Program-made: the position numbers and the translations under genes
The notes under the pieces: generated by a model
Database searches by the model: none
Told to the model about the DNA's origin: nothing
Seen by the model: the letters and a program-made list of their open reading frames with translations, nothing else
Part shown: positions 47,363-55,797 of the stretch, piece by piece
Layout of the letters: the number at the start of each line of letters is the position of its first letter
How positions within the stretch are numbered: position 1 is the stretch's first letter
Source of the DNA: Streptomyces abyssomicinicus
Lineage (GTDB): Bacteria; Actinomycetota; Actinomycetes; Streptomycetales; Streptomycetaceae
DNA length: 64,000 bases
Assembly: GCF_008974245.1 (NCBI RefSeq)
Contig: NZ_BBZI01000006.1
Location: forward strand, 1,005,214-1,069,213
Direction of reading: 5' to 3'

Positions 47363-48214
47363 TCAGCCGGCCCGCGGGAGAACGCGGGTCGGCCCGGTGG
47401 CCGGGGGCCGCTCCGGCTTCGTGCGCGGCGTGCGCGGCGTGCCCTCCGACGTGGACGGCCCCCCAGGCGCTCCCGGCACCGGCCCGCCCCTCACCCGCTC
47501 GTGCTCCGCGACCGGCGGCTCGGGCGGGTTCGCGGCGGTGACCGGCCAGCCCAGCGTCAGCGCGCCCAGCACCGCCGCCGCCCCGGCCACCGCCCCGGTC
47601 CACCCCCAGGCCACCCGCTCCGCGCGTCTGCGGACCGACGACGGCCGCGGCGGCCGGGGCCGGGTGGTCGACGTCGCCGACCGCGCCGTCTCCGCCATCC
47701 GCTGCCGCAGCGTGTCGGGATCGCCCAGTTCCGGCAGCCTCGCGGCCACCGCCTCCCGGGCGTACCGGAGCCGGCCGGCGGCCGCCGCCGTGGACGCCTC
47801 GGTCTCCGCCGCGGTCTCGGGCAGGTCCAGTCCCAGGCCGTCGTAGAGCAGCAGGGTGCGCCTGGACGGCGGAGGCAGGGCGGTCAGCGCGGCCAGCAGG
47901 GAGCGGTCGGCGGGTGAGGCGAGACTCGCCACCGGGTCCCGTTCCCTCCGCCGGTGCCTGCGCCGCAGCCGCCGCCAGGGGGACAGCGCGTGCTCGTACG
48001 CCGCCGCCCGCACCCAGCTCGGGGGGTCAGGGTCGAGTGCCACCTCCGGCCAGCGGTGCCAGGCGTGCCGGAAGGCCCGTTCCACCGACTCCAGCGCGAG
48101 GCCGTGCCGCCCGGTGAGCAGGTAGGTCTGCCGGACCAGGGTCGGCGCGCAGGCTGCGTACAGCTCGTCGAACGCCTGCTCAGGCGTCACGGGCGTGACC
48201 CCGTCACTCCTCAC
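47363..48214 (-). CDS. ECF sigma-like protein with C-terminal membrane helix
   Basis: The 283-residue protein starts with a sigma region 2-like domain (AFDELYAACAPTLVRQTYLLTG, SVERAFRHAWHRW), followed by a region 4-like part (LTALPPPSRRTLLLYDGLGL). It then has a membrane helix (about 213-236) and a Pro-rich outer tail. Sigma/TM fusions are unusual; it may be a membrane-tethered regulator. AGGAG stands six bases before the GTG at 48214. No anti-sigma gene is adjacent. Confidence 0.78.
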   Translation of the reverse strand: MRSDGVTPVTPEQAFDELYAACAPTLVRQTYLLTGRHGLALESVERAFRHAWHRWPEVALDPDPPSWVRAAAYEHALSPWRRLRRRHRRRERDPVASLASPADRSLLAALTALPPPSRRTLLLYDGLGLDLPETAAETEASTAAAAGRLRYAREAVAARLPELGDPDTLRQRMAETARSATSTTRPRPPRPSSVRRRAERVAWGWTGAVAGAAAVLGALTLGWPVTAANPPEPPVAEHERVRGGPVPGAPGGPSTSEGTPRTPRTKPERPPATGPTRVLPRAG

Positions 48215-48337
48215 GCGCCTCTCCTTCGCACGGAACGTCACTGTTCGCACCGAAAAGCCTCTAAGCGCATGATGGGCGACACGTCCTGCATGCGCCTGTT
48301 GCGGGGGGAATGCGGGTGTCGTTGGGAGCATGGCGGC

Positions 48338-49993
48338 GTGCCCGAGACCGCGCCTCCTCCCCCGTCGTCCGCACCGTCCCCGGCGTCCCCGGCGTCCCCG
48401 GCGTCCCCGGCGTCTCCGGCGTCTCCGGCGTCTCCGGCGTCTCCGGCGTCTCCGGCGTCTCCGGCGTCTCCGGGAGCATCGCCTCTGCCGCAGTCACTGC
48501 CGCAGTCCTCGTCGCCGCCGTCCTCGTCACCTGCGTCCGCGCCGTCCGGGCGGGCGGACCCGCCCGAGCCGCTGTCGCGGGTGGCGGCCTCGCGTCCGCC
48601 GTCGGCCCCGCGCCGGTTCCTGGCCGGGCTGCTGCTGCGGCTCGCCCTCCGGCTGCGGCTGCGGCTGCTGCTGGGGAGGGCGCTGCCGGCCACGGCTGCC
48701 CGTGGGACGGCGGGCCTGCGTGCGGCGATCAGGGGGGCGGGAGCGAACGGGCCGGGTGCCCGGCCGCACGGCCCGGCGGTTCCGCTGCCGCCGCTTCCCG
48801 CGCTGGTGGCGGGCCTGGCGGCGGCCGGGGCGGGGCTGGTGCTGCTCGCGGTCCCGGTGCTGCTGCTCTGGATGACCTCGCCCTATCCCGACGGCGGGCC
48901 CGGCAACGCCCTGCACACCACGGCCGCGCTCTGGCTGCTGGCGCACGGCGTCGAACTGGTCCGCACCGAGACGCTGTCCGGCGTCCCCGCGCCCGTGGGA
49001 GTGGCACCGCTGCTGCTCACCGCGCTGCCGGTGCTCCTGCTGCACCGGGCGGGACGGTTCGCCGCGGAGGGCGGCCGCGACGAGGACGCCACGCCACCTC
49101 GGCCGACGGCCGCGTGGGCCGGGGTGACGGCCGGATACCTGGCGGCCGGGCTGGTCGCCGCGCTGTACGCCACGGGCGGGGAGTACCGGCCGGGGTGGGG
49201 CTGGACGACGCTGTGCCTGCCGGCGCTGACCGCCGTCCTGGCGGCGGGCGGTGTGTGGGCCGGGTGCGACCGCCCGCGGCAGGCGGTGGACCGGTGGGAG
49301 GGACGCCTTCCCGACCTCCTCCTCGGCCGGGCCGACCGCGGCCGTCGGCTGACCGCCGTGTTCCGGGCGGCCGGGGAGGGCACGGCGGCACTGCTGGGCG
49401 GCGGCGCGCTGCTGGCCGTGGTGGCGCTGGCGCTGCGGGCGGGTGACGCGGGCGAGGCGTTCGGCCGGCTGGCCGGGGGCTGGCTGGACGGCGTGACCCT
49501 GCTGCTGCTCTGCCTGGCGTTGCTGCCGAGCGCGGCGGTGTGGGCGGCCTCGTACGCGCTGGGGCCGGGGTTCGCGGTGGGTCCGGCGGTGGTGACGCCG
49601 CTGGGCGTCGGCGGCGCGGTGCCCGCGCTGCCGGTCTTCCCCTGGCTGGCGGCGGTGCCGGCCGGAGGGCTGGGGACGGCGCCGGCGTGGGGTCTGGCGG
49701 CGGTGCCGGTGCTGGCGGGGGCGGCCATCGGGGCACGGGTCGCCCGGCGGGCCGCCGCGGCGCGCGTACCGTGGCCGTGGCTCCGCACGGCGGTGCTGGC
49801 CGCGCTGGCGTGTCTCCTCGGCGCCGCCGCCCTGGCCGCCCTCACGGCCCTCGCCTCGGGCCCGATCGGCACCGGTGCCCTCGCCGCGTTCGGCCCTTCC
49901 TGGTGGCGGACGGGGCTGGCCGCCGCGGCGTGGACCCTCCCCCCGGCCCTGCTCACGGCACTCCTGGCCCGCTGGGACCTCCTCCGCCGCTGA
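48338..49993 (+). CDS. PerM-like (DUF6350) integral membrane protein
   Basis: The 551-residue protein has about ten membrane helices after a disordered N-terminus with ten or more Ala-Ser-Pro triplets and a basic region. It corresponds to the DUF6350/PerM group; mycobacterial perM (Rv0955), linked to cell division, lies beside purN-purH and near sucCD, the same neighbourhood as here (recalled). Sequence likeness across the family is low, so position is important evidence. The GTG has GGGAG about ten bases upstream. Confidence 0.78.
   Translation: MPETAPPPPSSAPSPASPASPASPASPASPASPASPASPASPASPGASPLPQSLPQSSSPPSSSPASAPSGRADPPEPLSRVAASRPPSAPRRFLAGLLLRLALRLRLRLLLGRALPATAARGTAGLRAAIRGAGANGPGARPHGPAVPLPPLPALVAGLAAAGAGLVLLAVPVLLLWMTSPYPDGGPGNALHTTAALWLLAHGVELVRTETLSGVPAPVGVAPLLLTALPVLLLHRAGRFAAEGGRDEDATPPRPTAAWAGVTAGYLAAGLVAALYATGGEYRPGWGWTTLCLPALTAVLAAGGVWAGCDRPRQAVDRWEGRLPDLLLGRADRGRRLTAVFRAAGEGTAALLGGGALLAVVALALRAGDAGEAFGRLAGGWLDGVTLLLLCLALLPSAAVWAASYALGPGFAVGPAVVTPLGVGGAVPALPVFPWLAAVPAGGLGTAPAWGLAAVPVLAGAAIGARVARRAAAARVPWPWLRTAVLAALACLLGAAALAALTALASGPIGTGALAAFGPSWWRTGLAAAAWTLPPALLTALLARWDLLRR
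48382..48471 (+). repeat. Ten 9-bp units encoding Ala-Ser-Pro
   Basis: The unit GGCGTCCCC, shifting to GGCGTCTCC after three copies, is tandem ten times in the start of the PerM-like gene. The clean block switch suggests recent slippage. Confidence 0.9.
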
Positions 49994-50044
49994 CCGGGCC
50001 TGACGGCGGCCGAGCCGCCGCGCGGGCGGGGCGGTCCGCCGGGT

Positions 50045-50572
50045 TCAGCGCAGCACGCCCTCGATGAAGTCGCTGCCCAGCCTGCTCACCGCACCCAGCT
50101 CCAGCTGGTACAGCACGTAGCGGCCCCGGCGCCGGGTGGTCAGCAGTCCGGCCCTCTTGAGCACGGCCAGGTGCCGGGAGACCTCGGGCGCGGTGACGCC
50201 GTAGGCCTCCACCAGTTCGCCCGTGGTGTGCGGGCCGCGGGCGAGCGTGCGGCACAGGCGCATCCGCAGCGGGTGGGCCAGCGCGTCGAGCCGCCGCTGC
50301 ACCTCGCGCAGGCTGACCGGAGTCGTCAGCTCGCCGCTGTCCACCGGGTACTGCAGCACCGGTCGCCGGCCGGGCGCGTGGGCGAACAGCAGATGGGGCC
50401 GGCCCAGCGTGGTCGGTATCAGCGTGACTCCCGGGTCGTCGGGGTCGGCGTACGCCGAGGCCCGGCCGGCGCGCCGCCCAGCACGGCACCCCGTATCCGC
50501 CCGCCCCGGGCCGGCACGACTGGCGGGTCGTGGCCGAACTCCGCCACGCCGCACAGCGGAGCGAGGCGCCAC
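50045..50572 (-). pseudogene. 5'-decayed ArsR-family regulator
   Basis: The C-terminal part is clear: TLIPTTLGRPHLLF, VQRRLDALAHPLRMRLCRTL and an ArsR helix-turn-helix TTGELVEAYGVTAPEVSRHLAVLKRAGLL, with a beta-wing RRGRYVLYQLEL. Streptomyces members of this type normally have about 200 more N-terminal residues. Upstream of about 50480 the codon bias is lost and the frame reads Arg-rich filler up to a GTG at 50572. The gene therefore looks truncated; the DNA-binding part alone could still be made. Confidence 0.6.
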
Positions 50573-50671
50573 GACGACGGGGCCTGCTGGCCAGGCTCCG
50601 CAGCCGGGATGTGTGACACCGGGCCCCGGCCAGGGGCGACGGGCGGCAGGGCCGGCCGGGACCGGAAACGG

Positions 50672-50718
50672 CGGCGGGCCCGCGCTCAGGGGGTGTACCC
50701 CCGGGCGCGGGCCCGCCG
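50672..50718 (-). terminator. sucCD terminator
   Basis: CGGCGGGCCCGCGC pairs with its complement across an inner GGGGG/CCCCC stem, about 15 bases after the sucD stop. Confidence 0.75.
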
Positions 50719-50733
50719 GAAGGAGAGGCGGCG

Positions 50734-51618
50734 TCAGCCGGCGAGGATCTCGCGGGCGAGCTTCGCGGTCTCGGTCGGCGTCTTGCCGACCTTGACACCG
50801 GCGGCCTCGAGGGCCTCCTTCTTCGCCTGAGCCGTGCCGGACGAACCGGACACGATCGCACCGGCGTGACCCATGGTCTTGCCCTCCGGCGCGGTGAAGC
50901 CCGCGACGTAGCCGACGACCGGCTTGGTCACGTTCTCCGCGATGAACGCGGCCGCACGCTCCTCGGCGTCGCCGCCGATCTCACCGATCATCACGATCAG
51001 GTCGGTGTCGGGGTCGTCCTGGAACGCGGCCAGGGCGTCGATGTGCGTGGTGCCGATGATCGGGTCGCCACCGATGCCGACGGCGGTGGTGAAGCCGATG
51101 TCACGCAGCTCGTACATCATCTGGTACGTCAGCGTGCCGGACTTCGAGACCAGGCCGATGCGGCCCGGCTTGGTGATGTCGCCCGGGATGATGCCGACGT
51201 TCGAGCCGCCCGGCGTGATGATGCCGGGGCAGTTCGGGCCGATGATCCGGGTCTTGTTGCCCTTCTTGCCGGCGTACGCCCAGAACGCGGCGCTGTCGTG
51301 CACGGCGATGCCCTCGGTGATCACCACGGCCAGCGGGATCTCGGCGTCGATCGCCTCGATGACCGCGTCCTTGGTGAACTTCTCCGGGACGAAGATGACC
51401 GTGACGTCGGCGCCGGTCTTCTCGATGGCGTCCTTGACGGAGCCGAAGACCGGTACCTCGGTGCCGTCGAAGTCGACCGTCTGACCCGCCTTGCGCGGGT
51501 TGACGCCGCCCACGACGTTGGTGCCGTCGCCGAGCATGAGCTTGGTGTGCTTCATGCCCGTGGCACCGGTCATGCCCTGGACGATGACCTTGCTGTCCTT
51601 GTTGAGCCAGATAGACAT
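50734..51618 (-). CDS. sucD: Succinyl-CoA synthetase alpha subunit
   Basis: The 294-residue subunit carries the phosphohistidine, His251 in [13 protein letters not shown], and the CoA-binding Rossmann part ([15 protein letters not shown]). With SucC it converts succinyl-CoA to succinate and makes ATP or [14 protein letters not shown] is intact. It follows sucC by 28 bases and ends in a strong hairpin. Confidence 0.97.
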   Translation of the reverse strand: MSIWLNKDSKVIVQGMTGATGMKHTKLMLGDGTNVVGGVNPRKAGQTVDFDGTEVPVFGSVKDAIEKTGADVTVIFVPEKFTKDAVIEAIDAEIPLAVVITEGIAVHDSAAFWAYAGKKGNKTRIIGPNCPGIITPGGSNVGIIPGDITKPGRIGLVSKSGTLTYQMMYELRDIGFTTAVGIGGDPIIGTTHIDALAAFQDDPDTDLIVMIGEIGGDAEERAAAFIAENVTKPVVGYVAGFTAPEGKTMGHAGAIVSGSSGTAQAKKEALEAAGVKVGKTPTETAKLAREILAG

Positions 51619-51646
51619 GGTGTGTGGATGTCCTCGTCCTCGGTGC

Positions 51647-52825
51647 TTACTTGGCGGCGGCGAGCTCGGCGGCCTTCGCGGCCGCACCGTCCATGGTGTC
51701 GACGCGCTGGACCAGCGGGTGGTTGGCGTCGCTGAGGATCTTGCGACCCAGCTCGGCGTTGTTGCCGTCGAGGCGGACGACGAGCGGCTTCTCCACCTTC
51801 TCGCCCTTGTCCTCGAGGAGCTGGAGGGCCTGGACGATGCCGTTGGCGACCTCGTCACAGGCGGTGATGCCACCGAAGACGTTGACGAACACGGAGCGGA
51901 CGTCCGGGTCGCCGAGGATGATCTCGAGGCCGTTCGCCATCACCTGGGCGGAGGCGCCGCCACCGATGTCGAGGAAGTTGGCGGGCTTCACGCCGCCGTG
52001 GGCCTCACCGGCGTACGCGACGACGTCCAGGGTCGACATGACCAGACCGGCGCCGTTGCCGATGATGCCGACCTCACCGTCGAGCTTGACGTAGTTGAGG
52101 CCCTTCTCCTTGGCAGCGGCCTCGAGCGGGTTCGCCGCGGCCTTGTCGTGGAGCGCCTCGAAGTCGGGGTGACGGAACTCGGCGTTGTCGTCCAGGGAGA
52201 CCTTGCCGTCCAGGGCGAGGATGTCGCCGGAGGCCACCTTGGCCAGCGGGTTCACCTCGACCAGGAGGGCGTCCTCCTTGAGGAAGACGTCCCAGAGCTT
52301 CACCAGCACGTCGACGACCTTGTCGGCGACCTCGGCCGGGAACTTGGCGGCCTCGACGATCTCGCGGGCCTTCTCCGGGGTGACACCGTCGATCGCGTCG
52401 ATCGGGGTCTTGGCGACGGCCTCGGGGCGGTTGGCCGCCACCTCCTCGATGTCCATGCCGCCCTCGACGGAGGCGATGGAGAGGAACGTGCGGTTGGCAC
52501 GGTCGAGGAGGAAGGAGACGTAGTACTCCTCCGCGATCTCCGGCGCCAGCTCCGCCAGCATGACCTTGTGGACCGTGTGGCCCTTGATGTCCATGCCGAG
52601 GATGTCGGTGGCCCGGGCCACGGCCTCGTCGGGCGAGCCGGCCACCTTGACGCCACCGGCCTTGCCGCGGCCACCGACCTTCACCTGCGCCTTGACGACC
52701 GACTTGCCGCCGAGTCGCTCGGTGATCTCGCGCGCCGCCTCAGGCGTGTCGATGACTTCACCGGCAAGCACCGGTACATCGTGCTTGGCGAAGAGGTCCC
52801 TCGCCTGGTACTCGAACAGGTCCAC
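51647..52825 (-). CDS. sucC: Succinyl-CoA synthetase beta subunit
   Basis: The 392-residue ATP-grasp subunit binds the nucleotide ([17 protein letters not shown]) and contacts the phosphohistidine loop. EVNPLAKV and [12 protein letters not shown] are typical. The GTG start gives [12 protein letters not shown]. It heads the sucCD operon; its promoter is somewhere in 52826-53050. Confidence 0.97.
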   Translation of the reverse strand: MDLFEYQARDLFAKHDVPVLAGEVIDTPEAAREITERLGGKSVVKAQVKVGGRGKAGGVKVAGSPDEAVARATDILGMDIKGHTVHKVMLAELAPEIAEEYYVSFLLDRANRTFLSIASVEGGMDIEEVAANRPEAVAKTPIDAIDGVTPEKAREIVEAAKFPAEVADKVVDVLVKLWDVFLKEDALLVEVNPLAKVASGDILALDGKVSLDDNAEFRHPDFEALHDKAAANPLEAAAKEKGLNYVKLDGEVGIIGNGAGLVMSTLDVVAYAGEAHGGVKPANFLDIGGGASAQVMANGLEIILGDPDVRSVFVNVFGGITACDEVANGIVQALQLLEDKGEKVEKPLVVRLDGNNAELGRKILSDANHPLVQRVDTMDGAAAKAAELAAAK

Positions 52826-53340
52826 GCGCTTCCGTCCCTATCAGTGATCTCGCGGTTCGTTGGATGCGTGGGCGTGCCGCGAAGGGCAACGTGACGTCCG
52901 CTGTGTCACAAGGGGGGCGCACACGGTGTCCGAGCGCGCGGCATGTCCGTCCGGCAGGGTATCCCCGCCACCCGCGAGGGCTCTAATTCGGGCATCACAC
53001 ATGAGCGGTGATAACGGTCACATGTTGTCCCAGGTGATCACGGGTTTTCACCGGTTCGGCCCTGCTCGACCGACCTCACCGGGCCGGGCCCCGACCCGGT
53101 GAGGTCGGGGGCCGGTCGGGGGCCGGTCGGTCGGCGTACGGGCGGACGGCGCGGCCCGACGCGAGCTCGCCTTGGGGGTCGAGGACGGCGCCGTGCGCGC
53201 CGGGCACCCCACGCACTGACGCCTCGGCCGAGCTGTCCGTGATCCTCCCGGCAACGCCGTGCGCGAAGGCGGCGGCGGCCGGGCGAGGCGCCCCCGCAGC
53301 CCGGCCCGGCCTCGCCCGCCCCCCGGCACCCCGCACCCCG

Positions 53341-53404
53341 GTACTCCGGTACTCCGGTACTCCGGTACTCCGGTACTCCGGTACTCCGGTACTCCGGTAC
53401 TCCG
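53341..53404. repeat. Eight perfect 8-bp repeats
   Basis: GTACTCCG occurs eight times without change. The unit is not a multiple of three, so it could not stay in frame if its copy number changed inside a gene. Confidence 0.95.
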
Positions 53405-54064
53405 GCAGCGAGCGGGACGGCCTCCTTCGCCGCGCCCCCAGGACCTCGCCGTCGGACGACGGCCGGGGCGGTGCCCACCGTGGCGTCGGCGATCCGCCGG
53501 GCCTACGGCGCCGCAGATCGCCGGGGTGACCCCGGCGGTGGGGGCGGCGGGGGCGGTCGCGGGGGCGGTTCGGTCCCCACCTGCCGGACGACGGCGCCGA
53601 CCGCGTCCCGCGCCTCATGGACCTCGCGGCGTCGGTCCCGGGGACCGTGCCGCGTTCCGTGCCCGCCACCCGCCGCACCGCCTCGGCTGCGGCGCCGCGC
53701 ACGCCGTCCACCAGGGGAACGGCCGCGGCCCGGGCATCCCGGCCCGCGGCCCCGGCGGCCGCGTCAACCTCGCGCACGACCGAGGCGACAGCAGTCGTCG
53801 CGCGGCCACGGCAGGTCCAGCAGTCCTGCTGGCGCCGTGCACGGCCTGCGGCGCCGGCCGGCGACACCGTAGGCGACCGGCGCGGCGTGACCGGGCACGC
53901 CACGGGCAATCAGAGGGCACCCCGACGGGCGGACCGCCTGACCGCGGCACAGCCGACCGACCGGACGGCCCACGGGCCGAGCGGGCCGACGGCCGGACCG
54001 CCGCGCCGGGGTGGGCCGAAGGCCAGGACCGGTGGCCCGGCAGACAAGGGCAGGCGACGCGGGC

Positions 54065-54118
54065 GGCAGCGGCAGCGGCAGCGGCAGCGGCAGCGGCAGC
54101 GGCAGCGGCAGCGGCAGC
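54065..54118. repeat. Nine perfect 6-bp repeats
   Basis: GGCAGC is tandem nine times, with a partial tenth copy, within the gene-poor region. Confidence 0.95.
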
Positions 54119-54558
54119 GGCAGGAGGCCAGGTCACCGGCGTCGACGACGCCACGGTCCGCGACGGGGCCTCCCCCGTGCGGCCCGGGTCCGCGACGGGC
54201 GGCACCCGCACGGCCTCCCCGCCGTCGGCGGCGGCCTCTCCACCACCCCAGGTCCCGGACCTCGCGGTCGGCGACACGGCCGCCGGCACCGACGGCCCCC
54301 GCAGCCGAGGGGGCCACAGGCCGTCAACCGCGCCGACAGCGACCCCACCCGAACGGGTGACCGCGGTGGCGGCTCCGTGGACGGCACCCCCACCGACCGG
54401 GCCTGACCGTGCCCAGCTAGGGGGCGAACTTCAGGCCCGCCCGCACCGCCCGGCACCCGCACGCCCCCGGCCGCACCCGACGCAGAGCGCTGAACGGTCC
54501 CGGCGGTGGGGGAACGCCGAGCGGGCGCGGAGGGACGAGCACCGTCAGGGACGGGCCC

Positions 54559-55797
54559 TCACGCCGCGTCCGGTATCGGCAGCGGCCGCTTCTCCAGCGC
54601 CGCCGCCATGACCTCCGGGAACAGGTCCGGCGTGCACGCGAACGCCGGCGCGCCCAACGCGGCCAGCGCCGCCGCGTGGTCACGGTCGTAGGCCGGCGCG
54701 CCCTCGTCGGACAGGGCCAGCAGCGTCACGAACTGCACGCCCGCCGCCTTCATCGCGGCCACCCGCTTGAGCATCTCGTCCCGTATGCCGCCCTCGTAGA
54801 GGTCGCTGATCAGCACGACCACCGTCTCGGCCGGCCGGGTGATCTGCGACTGGCAGTAGGCGAGCGCGCGGTTGATGTCCGTACCGCCGCCCAACTGTGT
54901 GCCGAAGAGGACGTCCACCGGGTCGTCGAGCTGGTCGGTCAGGTCGACGACCGCGGTGTCGAAGACCACCAGCCGCGTGGCGATGGACCGCATGGAGGCC
55001 AGCACCGCGCCGAAGACGGAGGCGTAGACCACCGAGGCGGCCATCGACCCGGACTGGTCGATGCAGAGCACGACCTCCTTCTTCACCGCCTGCGAGGCCC
55101 GTCCGTAGCCGATCAGCCGCTCCGGCACGACGGTGTTGTACTCGGGCAGGTAGTTCTTCAGGTTGGCCGCGATGGTGCGGTTCCAGTCGATGTCGTGGTG
55201 GCGCGGCCGGTTCACCTTGGCGCTGCGGTCCAGCGCGCCGGTGAGGGTGGCCCGGGTGCGGGTGGCGAGGCGCTTCTCCAGGTCCTCGACGACCTTGCGC
55301 ACCACCGCGCGGGCCGTCTCCTTGGTGGTCTCCGGCATCGCCCGGTTGAGCGAGAGCAGGGTGCCCACCAGGTGGACGTCCGGCTGCACCGCCTCCAGCA
55401 TCTCCGGCTCCAGCAGCAGCGAGGCCAGGCCGAGACGGTCGATGGCGTCCTTCTGCATCACCTGGACGACGGAGGACGGGAAGTACGTGCGGATGTCGCC
55501 CAGCCACCGGGCGACCGAGGGCGCCGACCCGCCGAGACCCGCCGAACGGTCACCGCCACGCGGGCGGCCGGAGGTCCGGGAACCGCTCCCGCCGTTGCCG
55601 TAGAGCGCGGCGAGGGCGGCGTCCATCGCGGCGTCCCGGCCGCTGAGCGCGTGGCCGGTCCCGTCGGCCTGGTCGCCGCCGAGCACCAGCCGCCAGCGCC
55701 GCAGCCGCTCGGCCGCCGCGTCCGCCTCCCCGCCGGTCACGGTGGAGGACGGACCGGCGGGCGGGGTGGTGACGGGCGGGGTGGGGGATGTGGTCAT
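54559..55797 (-). CDS. VWA-domain protein of the MoxR-DUF5682 operon
   Basis: The 412-residue protein has a helical N-terminal half and a von Willebrand A domain (about 240-400) with a full metal site: Asp247 in DQSGSM, GGGTDINRAL, and Asp in LISDLYEGG. VWA proteins of this kind act with MoxR ATPases, often to load or regulate a partner. Its ATG overlaps the stop of the DUF5682 gene (ATGA). It is the third gene of the leftward operon. Confidence 0.9.
   Translation of the reverse strand: MTTSPTPPVTTPPAGPSSTVTGGEADAAAERLRRWRLVLGGDQADGTGHALSGRDAAMDAALAALYGNGGSGSRTSGRPRGGDRSAGLGGSAPSVARWLGDIRTYFPSSVVQVMQKDAIDRLGLASLLLEPEMLEAVQPDVHLVGTLLSLNRAMPETTKETARAVVRKVVEDLEKRLATRTRATLTGALDRSAKVNRPRHHDIDWNRTIAANLKNYLPEYNTVVPERLIGYGRASQAVKKEVVLCIDQSGSMAASVVYASVFGAVLASMRSIATRLVVFDTAVVDLTDQLDDPVDVLFGTQLGGGTDINRALAYCQSQITRPAETVVVLISDLYEGGIRDEMLKRVAAMKAAGVQFVTLLALSDEGAPAYDRDHAAALAALGAPAFACTPDLFPEVMAAALEKRPLPIPDAA

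Larger units (their letters stand above)
52826..54558. other. Repeat-rich region without a secure gene
   Basis: This 1.7 kb stretch holds the sucC promoter side and two short tandem repeats. Open frames exist on both strands but are made of Arg, Pro and Gly filler. A minus-strand piece at about 53600-53790 (REVDAAAGAAGRDARAAAV) has good codon bias and may be a remnant of a gene broken by frameshifts; I recognise no family. Confidence 0.5.

Noticed and set aside
53341..53404. 8-bp array considered as a CRISPR or coding repeat
   Set aside because: There are no spacers and the unit is far too short for CRISPR; the coding frames through it have no support.
53259..54611. 450-codon plus-strand frame in the gene-poor region
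   Set aside because: It runs through both short tandem repeats and shows no steady codon bias or homologous motif.
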